Origin: Paenibacillus_V sp046244365
GTDB taxonomy: Bacteria > Bacillota > Bacilli > Paenibacillales > NBRC-103111
DNA: 64,000 nucleotides
NCBI RefSeq assembly: GCF_046244365.1
Contig: NZ_CP176395.1
Coordinates: 6,882,001 to 6,946,000 of the forward strand
Direction: 5' to 3'
Of this stretch, positions 51,431-60,670 are shown one piece after another. Positions within the stretch are counted from its first letter, which is position 1, and each line of letters starts with the position of its first letter. The notes under the pieces were generated by a model that did no database searches, was not told the DNA's origin, and saw only the letters and a program-made list of their open reading frames with translations. A program made the position numbers and the translations under genes.

Positions 51431-52240
51431 TTGAACTATTTCGTTGTGGACCGCGGGGACGAGGCTTCCCAGCGTCTAGCCGAACACTTTCACAAGCTCG
51501 CTGCCAACCATGGACTGAAGCTGGACGAGGACAAGCCCGATATCGTCCTTTCGATCGGCGGCGACGGCACCATGCTGCATGCCTTCCACAAATTCGTTAC
51601 GAAGATCGATCATATCGCTTTCGTCGGGATCCACACGGGCCATCTCGGATTTTTCGCCGACTGGAAGCCGGACGAAATCGAGTATCTTCTGGCGCTAATG
51701 ATTCAGCCCGCCCCCATCAGCAAGCTAAAGATCGTTCAATATCCGCTGCTCGATATTTCGATTACGACGGAAACCGGAACCGAATCGCATTTGGCCTTGA
51801 ACGAGTTTACGCTGAAAGGCGTCGAGAAGATGCTTGTGGCGCAGCTCAACGTTAACGACGAGATGTTCGAAATGTTCCGCGGCGACGGCATCTGCATATC
51901 GACGCCATCCGGCAGTACCGCCTACAACAAAAGCTTGGGCGGCGCGCTGCTTCATCCTGCTATCGAAGCCATTCAGATCGCCGAAATCGCCTCGATCAAC
52001 AACCGCGTCTACCGGACGCTCGGCTCTTCGATGATTTTGCCCAAGCATCATCATTGCGATATTTACCCGAAAGGGAAGCATCAATTGGTGTTATCCGTCG
52101 ACCATAACCTTTCGCTCCGCAACGACGTCGTTTCCGTCCGCACGATGGTCTCGACGCAAAAAGTACGGTTCGCCCGCTACCGTCCTTTTCCGTTCTGGGA
52201 TCGGGTGCGCGAGGCGTTCATCGGGTTCGAGGAAAAATAA
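51431..52240 (+). CDS. nadK: NAD kinase
   Basis: The 269-residue enzyme makes NADP from NAD. The diagnostic GGDGTML (about 38-44), NEFTLKG (about 122) and STPSGSTAYNKSLGG (about 157-171) motifs are present. The start is TTG 51431 behind GAGGAGG, unusual but well supported. The next gene on the plus strand is far; two hairpins follow in the next 300 bases. Confidence 0.96.
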   Translation: MNYFVVDRGDEASQRLAEHFHKLAANHGLKLDEDKPDIVLSIGGDGTMLHAFHKFVTKIDHIAFVGIHTGHLGFFADWKPDEIEYLLALMIQPAPISKLKIVQYPLLDISITTETGTESHLALNEFTLKGVEKMLVAQLNVNDEMFEMFRGDGICISTPSGSTAYNKSLGGALLHPAIEAIQIAEIASINNRVYRTLGSSMILPKHHHCDIYPKGKHQLVLSVDHNLSLRNDVVSVRTMVSTQKVRFARYRPFPFWDRVREAFIGFEEK

Positions 52241-52464
52241 AAAAGCAGGGTAGCATAGCGATTAATGAGTGAGAAAAGTAGAATGTCCGGCTGAACTACG
52301 TAGAGGGTATCCCTTTCCGGCCGCTCTTGTGTTCGGGAAATTTGGATTGAAAGCCGCCTAACCGCGGACATTTCCCGCCCACAAAGGCGATCGCTTGCGC
52401 TCCTCCAAGGGACACCCCCTACTTCCGTCAGCTGACATTCCTATTTTTCAACCGCAACCGAAAC

Positions 52465-52491
52465 CGCAGGGGCTCCCCCTGCTTTTTTCTT
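52465..52491 (+). terminator. Terminator downstream of nadK
   Basis: GCAGGGG and CCCCTGC form a tight stem followed by TTTTTTCTTTTTT on the plus strand. The 220 bases between nadK and this hairpin hold no gene that I can see. Confidence 0.8.
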
Positions 52492-52511
52492 TTTTGGGGT
52501 GGTAAGGCGAA

Positions 52512-52543
52512 ACAAAAAAGAGCACGCTCCGGAAATCGTGCTC
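52512..52543 (-). terminator. Terminator of the small membrane protein gene
   Basis: GAGCACG and CGTGCTC enclose a 10-base loop; on the minus strand a TTTTTT run follows. Confidence 0.88.
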
Positions 52544-52582
52544 CTTTAAGCAAGGCTCATTAAGCCGGCCATTTATGATAGA

Positions 52583-52888
52583 TCAATACGTTTTGCTATA
52601 CGAATCCTTCTTGGCCGCGTCGATTAACAGCAGAACGGCCGTTATCAGATGCATGATCATCCCGACGAACGGAATCCACGCGATACAGGACGTAATGATC
52701 CCGACGACGCTCCCCGCCTTGCCGGATCTTTCGTTCACCGAAATGACCAGCGTGACGATGTGCAGGACAAGCATAATGATCAGCGGCACCCAAGAGAGGG
52801 AAAGGACGATGAGTCCCCCCAGAAAGGGAATGCCCAATAGCGCTTCCAGTCCGCCCGTTATCCATTTCATTAGCTTTGACGTTGGCAT
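52583..52888 (-). CDS. Small three-helix membrane protein
   Basis: The 101-residue protein starts at ATG 52888 behind AGGAGG. It has about three hydrophobic segments (LEALLGIPFLGGLIVLSLSW, VPLIIMLVLHIVTLVISV, VVGIITSCIAWIPFVGMIMH) and a short charged tail. It resembles small DUF4870-like or unknown integral membrane proteins. Function unknown; single gene with terminator. Confidence 0.75.
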   Translation of the reverse strand: MPTSKLMKWITGGLEALLGIPFLGGLIVLSLSWVPLIIMLVLHIVTLVISVNERSGKAGSVVGIITSCIAWIPFVGMIMHLITAVLLLIDAAKKDSYSKTY

Positions 52889-53018
52889 CTGCAAGAACCT
52901 CCTAACGTTATCGCTTTCGCTTATCCATTAGAATATGACGAAGCAGCCGCACACTATACCAAACCGCCATGAAATATGCGTCAGCCCCTCCCGCTCCCTT
53001 CCCGGCACAACCGTTTAC

Positions 53019-55271
53019 CTACCCGACTTCTTCCTCGCGCTTCGGATTTCTGCGGTATTCCGTCGGCGTCACGCCGGAAAACCGTTTGAACGTGCGGTTG
53101 AACGAACTCATCGTTTGATAACCGACGCTCGTCGCGATATCCTGCACCTTCATTTCCGTATTCATGAGCAGATCCATCGCTTTCTTGACCCGGAAATCGC
53201 CGACGAAATCGACGAAGTTGGTCCCTGTTCGATCTTTGAAATAAGTGGACAAATACCCGCCGGTAATGTTCAAATGGCCCGCTACAAGATCGAGCGTTAT
53301 ATCTTCCGCGTAATGCCGCTCCAAATAATCGTTCACGAAGCTGACGATCGGATCGTGCTCTTCCTTTTTCAGCCGGATCATGAGTGCGGCCTCGCCGACC
53401 ACCGTTTGAAAATACCCTTCCAATTGCTCCATCGTTTGCAGCTGGGGGATCGCCCCCGGCATCCCGCTTACGGCGCGCGTATCCAGCTGCATATCGTGCA
53501 GCAGACGGACGATCTTGTCGGTCATCTCCTCGGCGAAGCGGTGAAAACGGAGCGTGCTCGCCTGCTTTTTGGCCATTTGCCCCATGATGCGCCGGAGCGA
53601 TTGCAGGACAAGGCTTTCGTTGCCCTCGCGCAGATTGACGTTGATCTCCTGCTCGATTCCTCCGTTCAACAGGAACGGTTCCTCCTTGCCGTCGCCCCCG
53701 TAAAGCACTCTTGTTTCGTCGTCGAACGGTCGCTGCTTGACGCGCAGCAGCACTTCCTCATACGCCGCGGTCATCTGCGCGGAATGCTCGTAAACCGAGC
53801 TCACGGCAATCGTAAAGAAGCAGTACCCTTTGTCCGTCGCCAGCACCGTTCGGATGTGCTCCAGCATCTGCTTCCAGCGCTCGTCCTCCCCGTCCGCATA
53901 TACGATCGAAAGAATTTGATTGGCTTCGATCTGAAACGTTTGCGCATCCTCGAATTCTTTGCCGATCGCCTGGTTCAAATATTCGCGGATGAAATAAGCC
54001 GCCCTCTCCTCCTCGCCGCGCATATCCTCCCAGAACGTCATTTTGAAGGTCAGCTGAAACAGCAGGAAGCGGAAAGGCTTGTTGTCGGCTTCCGCAGACG
54101 CGGCATCGCGGTTGTCGCTGCGTATTTTTTTCATCCTATTAATAAACGAATGGTAGCGCAGCAAGCTCTTCTTTTCTTCGAGATCGCTTAGCGCGTCCTT
54201 GTTAAGCTTCAGCATCCTGCCAATGTTCTCGCTGATGAGCTCGAATTCGCTGAAGGTCCCACCCGGCTCTTTTTTCTCGTTGAGGTGGCGGATCGATTCG
54301 ACGATTTTTTTGACCGGATTGTTGAACCGCATGCTGAAAAACACGGAAGCCGCAATGCTGATAATAACCGAAACGATCAGCAGCGCAACAAGCGTTACAT
54401 TGTACCGGAGCTGCGAGGAAATACGGTCGTCGGGAACGATGTTCACGTACGTAAAGCCGGTATTCGCCCCTTTTTCGTAAAAATAATAAAAATGATCGGT
54501 TTTCACCCAGTCCTTGCCCGGCTCCAGCTCGGGAAGCTTGCGCTCGCCCGTGGAATCGGACGTAAACACCGGCATCCCCTGCGGGTCGAGGATATAGAAG
54601 TTATCGTTGATGGATAGGTGCAGCGCTTGGTACAGCTGTTTGGCGTCGATGAAGGCGAGTATGACATACCCGGGATATACGCTGCTTTTAACCATATAAG
54701 GAATAACAAGACCGGTTCGCAGGACGGGCGGGATGCTGGACGCTTGTTCGAATTCGGCTGCCGGGTACAGCTTGAAGGCGAACGAGCTCTCGAATTCCTT
54801 TTGCCAGAACGCGTATGTAAAATTCGCATGGGTATAGTGCTCGCCAAACATGCCTTCGGGCGAGGCTCCGCGCGATTTTTCCAGAACGAGCGACAGCTTC
54901 TTATCGTAAACGAACAAATTGTTCAGGAACAGCTGCGGGTTGGACACCGTATTCTGCAAATCCGTCATCAGCTTGTACGTTTCCGTGTAATCGACCGCTT
55001 GCCGTCCGGCATTCTGGAAGTAGGCATTGCTCAAATACATGTTAAGCGCAACGTTGTTGAGCAGCTGAAAATATTGCTCGAAGCTGTTCGTCGTACTCGC
55101 CATGTTCGTGTTGTTGTATTTGAGGATTTCCTCATGGATGTCCTGGCGGAACAAACGGAGCGCAAACATATTGAACGAGACGAACAACAAAATAATGATC
55201 AAAAAATGAATAAGCAGCTTGACGAAAACGGAACGCATTTTCAATTTGACCTGCAGTGCGGTTCGCATCAT
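53019..55271 (-). CDS. Membrane-anchored AraC-family regulator (YesS-like)
   Basis: The 750-residue protein has a membrane helix near residue 20, an extracellular sensor (about 40-300), a second helix (about 310), a middle region and two AraC helix-turn-helix motifs at the C-terminus (ITLDLVAGHLNITGGYLSTY, VQDIATSVGYQTMSSFNRTF). It lacks a receiver domain, so it senses a signal outside and binds DNA from the membrane, as in B. subtilis YesS. Start ATG 55271 follows GGGAGG. It is divergent from the importer at 55458, its likely target. Confidence 0.9.
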   Translation of the reverse strand: MMRTALQVKLKMRSVFVKLLIHFLIIILLFVSFNMFALRLFRQDIHEEILKYNNTNMASTTNSFEQYFQLLNNVALNMYLSNAYFQNAGRQAVDYTETYKLMTDLQNTVSNPQLFLNNLFVYDKKLSLVLEKSRGASPEGMFGEHYTHANFTYAFWQKEFESSFAFKLYPAAEFEQASSIPPVLRTGLVIPYMVKSSVYPGYVILAFIDAKQLYQALHLSINDNFYILDPQGMPVFTSDSTGERKLPELEPGKDWVKTDHFYYFYEKGANTGFTYVNIVPDDRISSQLRYNVTLVALLIVSVIISIAASVFFSMRFNNPVKKIVESIRHLNEKKEPGGTFSEFELISENIGRMLKLNKDALSDLEEKKSLLRYHSFINRMKKIRSDNRDAASAEADNKPFRFLLFQLTFKMTFWEDMRGEEERAAYFIREYLNQAIGKEFEDAQTFQIEANQILSIVYADGEDERWKQMLEHIRTVLATDKGYCFFTIAVSSVYEHSAQMTAAYEEVLLRVKQRPFDDETRVLYGGDGKEEPFLLNGGIEQEINVNLREGNESLVLQSLRRIMGQMAKKQASTLRFHRFAEEMTDKIVRLLHDMQLDTRAVSGMPGAIPQLQTMEQLEGYFQTVVGEAALMIRLKKEEHDPIVSFVNDYLERHYAEDITLDLVAGHLNITGGYLSTYFKDRTGTNFVDFVGDFRVKKAMDLLMNTEMKVQDIATSVGYQTMSSFNRTFKRFSGVTPTEYRRNPKREEEVG

Positions 55272-55350
55272 ACCGACTTTCCTCCCGATTTCGGTTATTA
55301 CTTTTACGGAAACTGTGCAAATCTTCGAATCCTTCGCAAAATAACGCGGA

Positions 55351-55368
55351 ATCGGCAAATTTGCCGAT
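55351..55368. promoter_or_regulatory. 18-bp perfect palindrome in the divergent promoter region
   Basis: ATCGGCAAATTTGCCGAT lies between the YesS-like regulator gene and the importer operon. A TATAAT hexamer follows at 55389-55394 on the plus strand. Perfect palindromes are typical for dimeric repressors rather than AraC proteins, which often use direct repeats. The binder is unknown. Confidence 0.55.
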
Positions 55369-55457
55369 AGGCGTGCCCAGATCATTTTTATAATATAAGC
55401 TTGCACCCAAAAGCAAGAGGCAGTTTTTACAAATTTTTCTGAAGGGGGATCAAAGCC

Positions 55458-56423
55458 TTGGAAATGAAAGCGGAAACAAAGTCGTTGCCGGCAATCCGCG
55501 ATAATGCCATACCTGATAAAAAGAAGGCTTTGTCCGCACGTCTGTGGAGAGAGCGCTATTTATTCCTGCTGCTTCTGCCGGGACTGGCGTATTTCATCGT
55601 GTACAAGTACGTTCCGATGGGCGGAAATGTAATGGCGTTTCAGGATTACAGCGCCTTCCGCGGGTTCTGGCACAGCGAGTGGGTCGGGTTCAAGCATTTT
55701 GAGAAAATATTCAGCGATCCCGAGGTCGTACGCGTGCTCTGGAACACGCTTTATCTTTCGTTCCTGCAGATTGTGTTCGCTTTTCCGATCCCGATTATAT
55801 TGGCGCTCATGCTCAATGAGCTGAGGAACGACAGATTCAAGCGCATCATTCAATCGATCGTCTACTTGCCTCACTTCATTTCTTGGGTCGTCGTCATCGG
55901 CCTCGTTACCGTATTCCTCAAATCCGAAGGAATCGTCAATAAACTGCTCGGCCTGGCCGGCATCGAGGCGATCCCGTTCCTGCAGGAGCCAAGCTGGTTC
56001 ATGCCGCTGATCGTCCTTGAAGTCATCTGGAAAGAGTCCGGATGGGGAACGATCATTTTCCTGGCCGCGCTGGCCGGGGTCGACCCGAATTTGTACGAAG
56101 CGTCCGTCATTGACGGCGCGAACCGCTGGAGGCAGATGTGGCACATTACGCTGCCCGCCATTCGAGGCACGATTGTCATTTTACTAATCTTGCGTCTCGG
56201 CAGCGTGCTCGATTCCGGCTTCGAACAAATCTTCCTTATGCTTAACCCGTTCAACAAAGATATCGGCAACGTGCTCGACACGTACGTGTATTACAAGGGT
56301 CTCGGCGAATCGGAGTACAGCTTCGGCACGGCGGTCGGCCTGTTCAAATCGTTCGTCGGCTTGATTCTGATTATGGGGGCCAACAAGCTGGCCAAACGAT
56401 TCGGCGAAGAAGGCGTCTACTAA
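55458..56423 (+). CDS. LplB-type carbohydrate ABC permease (third system)
   Basis: The 321-residue protein has six helices, the LplB openings YLFLLLLPGLAYFIVYKYVP and SIVYLPHFISWVVVIG and the EAA loop YEASVIDGANRWRQMWHITL (about 212-231). Start TTG 55458 has a GGGGG site at nine bases; an ATG six bases later would be too far. It is the first gene of a three-gene importer operon (permease, permease, binding protein). Confidence 0.92.
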   Translation: MEMKAETKSLPAIRDNAIPDKKKALSARLWRERYLFLLLLPGLAYFIVYKYVPMGGNVMAFQDYSAFRGFWHSEWVGFKHFEKIFSDPEVVRVLWNTLYLSFLQIVFAFPIPIILALMLNELRNDRFKRIIQSIVYLPHFISWVVVIGLVTVFLKSEGIVNKLLGLAGIEAIPFLQEPSWFMPLIVLEVIWKESGWGTIIFLAALAGVDPNLYEASVIDGANRWRQMWHITLPAIRGTIVILLILRLGSVLDSGFEQIFLMLNPFNKDIGNVLDTYVYYKGLGESEYSFGTAVGLFKSFVGLILIMGANKLAKRFGEEGVY

Positions 56424-56456
56424 ATCGTTAAAGAAGCTGTGTTAGGAGATGACACT

Positions 56457-57341
56457 ATGGTCCGCAAAAAAAGCATATCCGGCATTACGGCTGATTGGCT
56501 GAATATTACCATTCTCGTTCTCGTTGCCTTGACGATGCTGTTCCCGTTCTACTACATGGTCATCGTCTCGTTTACCTCCTACGCGGAGTTCGTCAAGTCG
56601 GATCTGCTCCTCTACCCGAAAAGCTTCGTCCTCGACGCGTACGATTACATTTTCAAATCCAAAGCGTTCGTCCGCTCGCTAGGGGTAACGGCGTTCATCA
56701 CGGTTGCCGGGACGTTCGTCAGCCTGCTATTCACCTCGATGATGGCTTATGCGCTTTCGCGTAACATTACCGGCAAACGTTTCTTTCTGTTTATCGTGCT
56801 GTTCACGTTTCTGTTCGGCGCGGGCCTCATTCCGACCTATATGGTCGTCAGCGCTACGGGACTGCTGAATTCGTACTGGGCGTTAATTATTCCAGGGGCG
56901 ATCAACGCCTATACGCTGATCGTGATGCGGCAATTTTTCTTGAATATCCCTCACGAGCTGACCGAATCGGCGCTGATCGACGGAGCCAACGATTTGCAAA
57001 TCTACGTGCGGATCATCCTTCCGCTTTCGAAGCCGGTTCTCGCCACCTTCGGACTGATGGGTGCAGTCGGGCATTGGAACACCTGGTTTTCCGCCATCAT
57101 TTATTTGAGCGATCCGGCCAAATGGACCGTTCAGGTCATTTTACGGCAAGTCGTCATTCTGAGCCAGTCGTCCCATGTGTTAACCGAGGGCAATGAAGCG
57201 GCGCGCTCCGCTCATATGCCGCCTCCGGAGACGATCGGCATGGCTGCCATTCTCGTCGCCACCATCCCGATTCTGATCCTCTATCCGTTTCTGCAAAAGC
57301 ATTTCGCGAAAGGGGTGATGCTCGGCTCCGTAAAAGGATGA
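56457..57341 (+). CDS. YtcP-type carbohydrate ABC permease (third system)
   Basis: The 294-residue protein has six helices and the EAA loop ESALIDGANDLQIYVRIILP (about 190-209); it ends in FAKGVMLGSVKG, as usual for YtcP proteins. Start ATG 56457 follows TAGGAG. It lies 33 bases after the partner permease. Confidence 0.93.
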   Translation: MVRKKSISGITADWLNITILVLVALTMLFPFYYMVIVSFTSYAEFVKSDLLLYPKSFVLDAYDYIFKSKAFVRSLGVTAFITVAGTFVSLLFTSMMAYALSRNITGKRFFLFIVLFTFLFGAGLIPTYMVVSATGLLNSYWALIIPGAINAYTLIVMRQFFLNIPHELTESALIDGANDLQIYVRIILPLSKPVLATFGLMGAVGHWNTWFSAIIYLSDPAKWTVQVILRQVVILSQSSHVLTEGNEAARSAHMPPPETIGMAAILVATIPILILYPFLQKHFAKGVMLGSVKG

Positions 57342-57474
57342 CGGGTCATACACGACTTTACCATTTCGGTTATGACAAGGATAAACGGCTTCGCCATCTA
57401 ATAGTCGGCGCGTTTACCGGGAAATGGTACAATGAGGATCTACTTTCTGCCATTTTGAAAGGGAGGGCTTACTC

Positions 57475-59049
57475 TTGAAAACGAAACGTATAGCAGCAGT
57501 TGCATTATCCGCTACGCTCGCGATAAGCGTGGCCGCTTGTTCCAGCGGCAAAACGGGAACGACGGATACCGGAAAGGATGCCGGGGCGTCAACCGATCCC
57601 AAAAACAAAAAAATTACGGTTTCCTTGATTTCCGGAACATGGGAAAATCCGGTGCCGGGGCCGGATTCCGAAGCCGTCAAAAAAATAAACGAGAAGTTCA
57701 ATATCGATTTCAAGCCGCAATACGTTCCATGGGACACTTATGACGAGAAGCTGACCGTCGTCATGGCTTCGGGCGATATTCCGGACATCATCGGCATGGA
57801 GCAGACGCATACGGATCCGAACTTCACCAAATGGGCGAAGCAGGGGGCGTTCCTTCCGCTTGACGAGTTTCTGAATCAATACGAATCGTTCAAGGCTTTT
57901 CCTAAGGAAGTTTGGAATCTGATGAAGGTCGAAGGCAAAACGTACGCGATTCCCCACTACTTCAGCCCGAAAGGCGGCAAACGGCCGGTCATCCGCAAAG
58001 ACTGGCTGGATAAGCTCGGTCTCAAAATGCCGACCAACTACGACGAGCTGAAGCAGGTCGCCATCGCCTTCGCGAAGAACGATCCGGACGGCAACGGCAA
58101 AGCGGATACGATAGGCTTGGGGCTTGCCAAAGGCATCTATTACGGGGCGAATTTCGGCAGCTATTGGAGCGCTTGGACGCAGAAGAACGAGAGCGGCCAG
58201 CTGATCCCGGACATTACGCCGGGGGCCAAGGAGGTCGTCCAATTCCTGACCGATCTTCACAAGGAAGGCGCCCTCAAAAAAGACTGGCCCGTTACGAACT
58301 ATAACGACGTGTTCAAGGAATTCAATGCAGGCAAGGTCGGCATTTGGTTCGAGCAGCCGGGCGCCGGCGGCATCGATTTCAAGACGCTGATCGAGAACGA
58401 TCCGAAAGCGGAAGTCGTTCCGCTCCCGATATTCAAAAGCCCGGACGGCAGCCAAACGATCAGCGTCGGAACCGGCTACTACATGGACTACCTGATCAAT
58501 GCCAAGCTTAAGAACGATCCAGAGAAGGTCAAACGCATTTTGGGCATGATCGATTATTTCCGCAAGTGGATCCCGGCCGACCAGCAAAATCCGCAAAACG
58601 AGTACTACGACTGGCTGAACGGCGGCGAAAACAAAGGCTACAAAATGGTCAACGGCGTACCGCAAAAAAATACGGAAACCCGCTCTTCCGTCGCGCCTAA
58701 CGCTTACATCATCGCAGCGGGATGGGCGCCGAACGACGAGGATTTGGATCTGTTTATCAAAAACTCCAAAAACCCGGCCGAAAAAGCGTTCAACACGGCG
58801 ATTGTCGACTATTTGAAAAAGACGCCGGGCAAGCTTAACCCGGTCACAATCGTCCAATCGGATTCCCCGGCTTATACGAAAAAGTCGACGGAGCTGGGCG
58901 ACTTCCTCAAGGACGAGAAAACGAAAATGATCGTCGGCCAGAAGCCGATTTCCGATTGGGACAAGATGGTCTCCGATTATATGGCCAAAGGCGGCAAAGA
59001 CGTCATCGACGAGGTCAACAAACTGATCAAGGACCGCGGACTGCAATAA
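57475..59049 (+). CDS. Extracellular solute-binding lipoprotein (third system)
   Basis: The 524-residue protein has a lipoprotein signal peptide with the lipobox ISVAACS (Cys about 22) and a large solute-binding fold. It starts at TTG 57475 behind GGGAGG. A 130-base gap before it and a strong site suggest extra expression compared with the permeases. It captures a sugar for the two permeases; the sugar is unknown. The divergent YesS-like regulator is its likely controller. Confidence 0.92.
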   Translation: MKTKRIAAVALSATLAISVAACSSGKTGTTDTGKDAGASTDPKNKKITVSLISGTWENPVPGPDSEAVKKINEKFNIDFKPQYVPWDTYDEKLTVVMASGDIPDIIGMEQTHTDPNFTKWAKQGAFLPLDEFLNQYESFKAFPKEVWNLMKVEGKTYAIPHYFSPKGGKRPVIRKDWLDKLGLKMPTNYDELKQVAIAFAKNDPDGNGKADTIGLGLAKGIYYGANFGSYWSAWTQKNESGQLIPDITPGAKEVVQFLTDLHKEGALKKDWPVTNYNDVFKEFNAGKVGIWFEQPGAGGIDFKTLIENDPKAEVVPLPIFKSPDGSQTISVGTGYYMDYLINAKLKNDPEKVKRILGMIDYFRKWIPADQQNPQNEYYDWLNGGENKGYKMVNGVPQKNTETRSSVAPNAYIIAAGWAPNDEDLDLFIKNSKNPAEKAFNTAIVDYLKKTPGKLNPVTIVQSDSPAYTKKSTELGDFLKDEKTKMIVGQKPISDWDKMVSDYMAKGGKDVIDEVNKLIKDRGLQ

Positions 59050-59135
59050 CGAAAGCGGCGGCTAGAACAACGGAAGGGGCTGTCCCATTAGTCAATTTGG
59101 GGATTCCCCCCTCTCCGACAACCATTTCCCTACCG

Positions 59136-59181
59136 AATAACGCCTCCATACCGACTTGCTTAGCAGGTTGGGGGCGTTATT
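59136..59181 (+). terminator. Terminator-like hairpin after the importer operon
   Basis: AATAACGCC pairs with GGCGTTATT around a long 27-base loop with an inner partial stem. It lies about 90 bases after the binding-protein gene. The U run is short. Confidence 0.6.
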
Positions 59182-59318
59182 TCCTGTTAATTGAAGAATC
59201 ACTCATTTTCTGATACCCTTCCGGGACATTCCCGCTTTTTCGAATAAAAAAAAATTGCATGCAGAAACTATTCCCCAAGTATCCAATTGCAATTGCAATT
59301 GCAAAGGAGGAGTTTCTG

Positions 59319-59480
59319 ATGACCGCAAGTACGCTCTCATGGTTTACTTACGGAGGCATCGTCGTCCTGCTGCTCGGAATAGCCGCCTCGTTTCTCGTTA
59401 TGCGAAGACAGCAGCATCATCAAAAGGACAAACCGATGAGCAGCGTTACCGTCAAACATTCTATTTTGGCGAACCCATGA
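59319..59480 (+). CDS. Small single-span membrane protein, possibly frameshifted
   Basis: The 53-residue protein starts at ATG 59319 behind AAGGAGGAG and has one membrane helix (about 10-30) and a charged tail (MRRQQHHQKDKPMSS). Upstream a short repeat of AATTGC occurs in tandem (about 59284-59302). Downstream, in another frame, a further hydrophobic stretch (LLLIIPIFFIIVMIVSYLI, 59488-59544) is followed directly by a stop, which suggests an ancestral two-helix protein or a second tiny gene. Function unknown. Confidence 0.6.
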   Translation: MTASTLSWFTYGGIVVLLLGIAASFLVMRRQQHHQKDKPMSSVTVKHSILANP

Positions 59481-59548
59481 TAATTGCCTATTACTGATCA
59501 TCCCGATTTTCTTCATTATTGTGATGATTGTTAGCTATCTGATATAAG

Positions 59549-59592
59549 AAAAAGCGTTCTTGGCCGGTGCAACCCGACGAAGAACGCTTTTT
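59549..59592. terminator. Bidirectional terminator between convergent genes
   Basis: AAAAAGCGTTCTT pairs with AAGAACGCTTTTT around an 18-base loop. It lies between the small membrane protein and the adaptor lipoprotein gene. Confidence 0.9.
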
Positions 59593-59630
59593 CATTATAG
59601 GATGGCGATTCGTCAAGCATCGACTCCGGA

Positions 59631-60650
59631 TCACCGGTTCATGACGATCTGCTGGCCTTCCGTAAGGCCTTTCTTGATTTCAACCTCCGTCGAGGTGACG
59701 AGTCCTTTGACGACGTCGACTTCTTTGCGGCTTTCCCCTTCGACGATATGCACGAAGTCGCGTCCCTGGTAGGAGCGCAATGCGACGCGCGGAATTTTGA
59801 CGACGTCGTTCTTCTCCGACAGCACGAGCTTGAATTCCACGTTGTCGCCGAACGCCGCGCCGGCCGGAAGCGCATCGAACTGAAGCAGAAGCAGCCGCGA
59901 ATTGCGCTCGGCTTCCGTCGTATTGAGCGTAAAGGGAGCCGAGGTCGGACTCTGCTTCACTATGCCCGAATACGTCTTGCCGCCGTGCGTCAGGCTGACC
60001 GGCATCCCTTTTGCCGCTTCGGTCAGCGATACGCTCGAGCCGAGCGGCGTCGTGTACGCGACCTCCTTGGCTCCTTCTTCCGCAATGCCGACGATTTCGC
60101 GGTAAGCGACCGCGCTGTTACCCGGACGCAAGGCGTCGACGAATGTCACGATGCCGTCTATCGGGGCATGCAGCTTAAGCTTCTCTTGGCGTGCCTTCAT
60201 GCCGGTCAGACGCAGCTCCTCGATCTGCACGTTCATCACGGCGATTTTGATCTCGCCTTCGGCAGCGCCGGCTGCTTTCGCCTTTTCCAGCTCGGCGCGG
60301 ACGTTTTCCAGCGTTAGCTGCTGCTTTTTAAAATCGAGCGCGAGTGTCCCCGCATCAAGCTCCATCAGCAGATCGCCTTTCTTCACGCGGTCCCCCGCTT
60401 TAACCGGCATCGCCGAGATTTTGCCGTCGATCGTATAGCTCACGTACTCCGTACGGCCCGGCACGATAACTCCTAGGCCGCTAATTTCGCTGGAAATATG
60501 GCCTTTCTTCACATCCAGCAATTCTACCTTGTCCTTGACGGGCTTTAGCAGCTCAGGCTTCGCTTGCTCCCGTGCCGGGAGCAGCCCGCAGCCGGCCACA
60601 AGGAGCATGACGGCCACCACGGTTCCCGCTTTTAACGTTCCGCTGTTCAT
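59631..60650 (-). CDS. HlyD-like efflux adaptor lipoprotein
   Basis: The protein (about 339 residues) has a lipoprotein signal peptide (lipobox MLLVAGC), a biotinyl-lipoyl-like domain (GKISAMPVKAGDRVKKGDLL, LKLHAPIDGIVTFVDALRPG) interrupted by a helical hairpin (about 105-160) and a beta-barrel part. It is of the MFP/HlyD type that partners ABC or RND exporters. No transporter gene is beside it; yutD lies 20 bases upstream and is read in the same direction. Start ATG 60650, with a GTG six bases earlier as alternative. Confidence 0.82.
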   Translation of the reverse strand: MNSGTLKAGTVVAVMLLVAGCGLLPAREQAKPELLKPVKDKVELLDVKKGHISSEISGLGVIVPGRTEYVSYTIDGKISAMPVKAGDRVKKGDLLMELDAGTLALDFKKQQLTLENVRAELEKAKAAGAAEGEIKIAVMNVQIEELRLTGMKARQEKLKLHAPIDGIVTFVDALRPGNSAVAYREIVGIAEEGAKEVAYTTPLGSSVSLTEAAKGMPVSLTHGGKTYSGIVKQSPTSAPFTLNTTEAERNSRLLLLQFDALPAGAAFGDNVEFKLVLSEKNDVVKIPRVALRSYQGRDFVHIVEGESRKEVDVVKGLVTSTEVEIKKGLTEGQQIVMNR

Positions 60651-60670
60651 TCTCACTGCGTCGCCCCCGT

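Noticed and set aside
57589..59046. 485-codon minus-strand frame antisense to the binding-protein gene
   Set aside because: Shadow of a well-supported lipoprotein gene; residues show the Val/Arg/Phe bias of antisense frames and no start signals.
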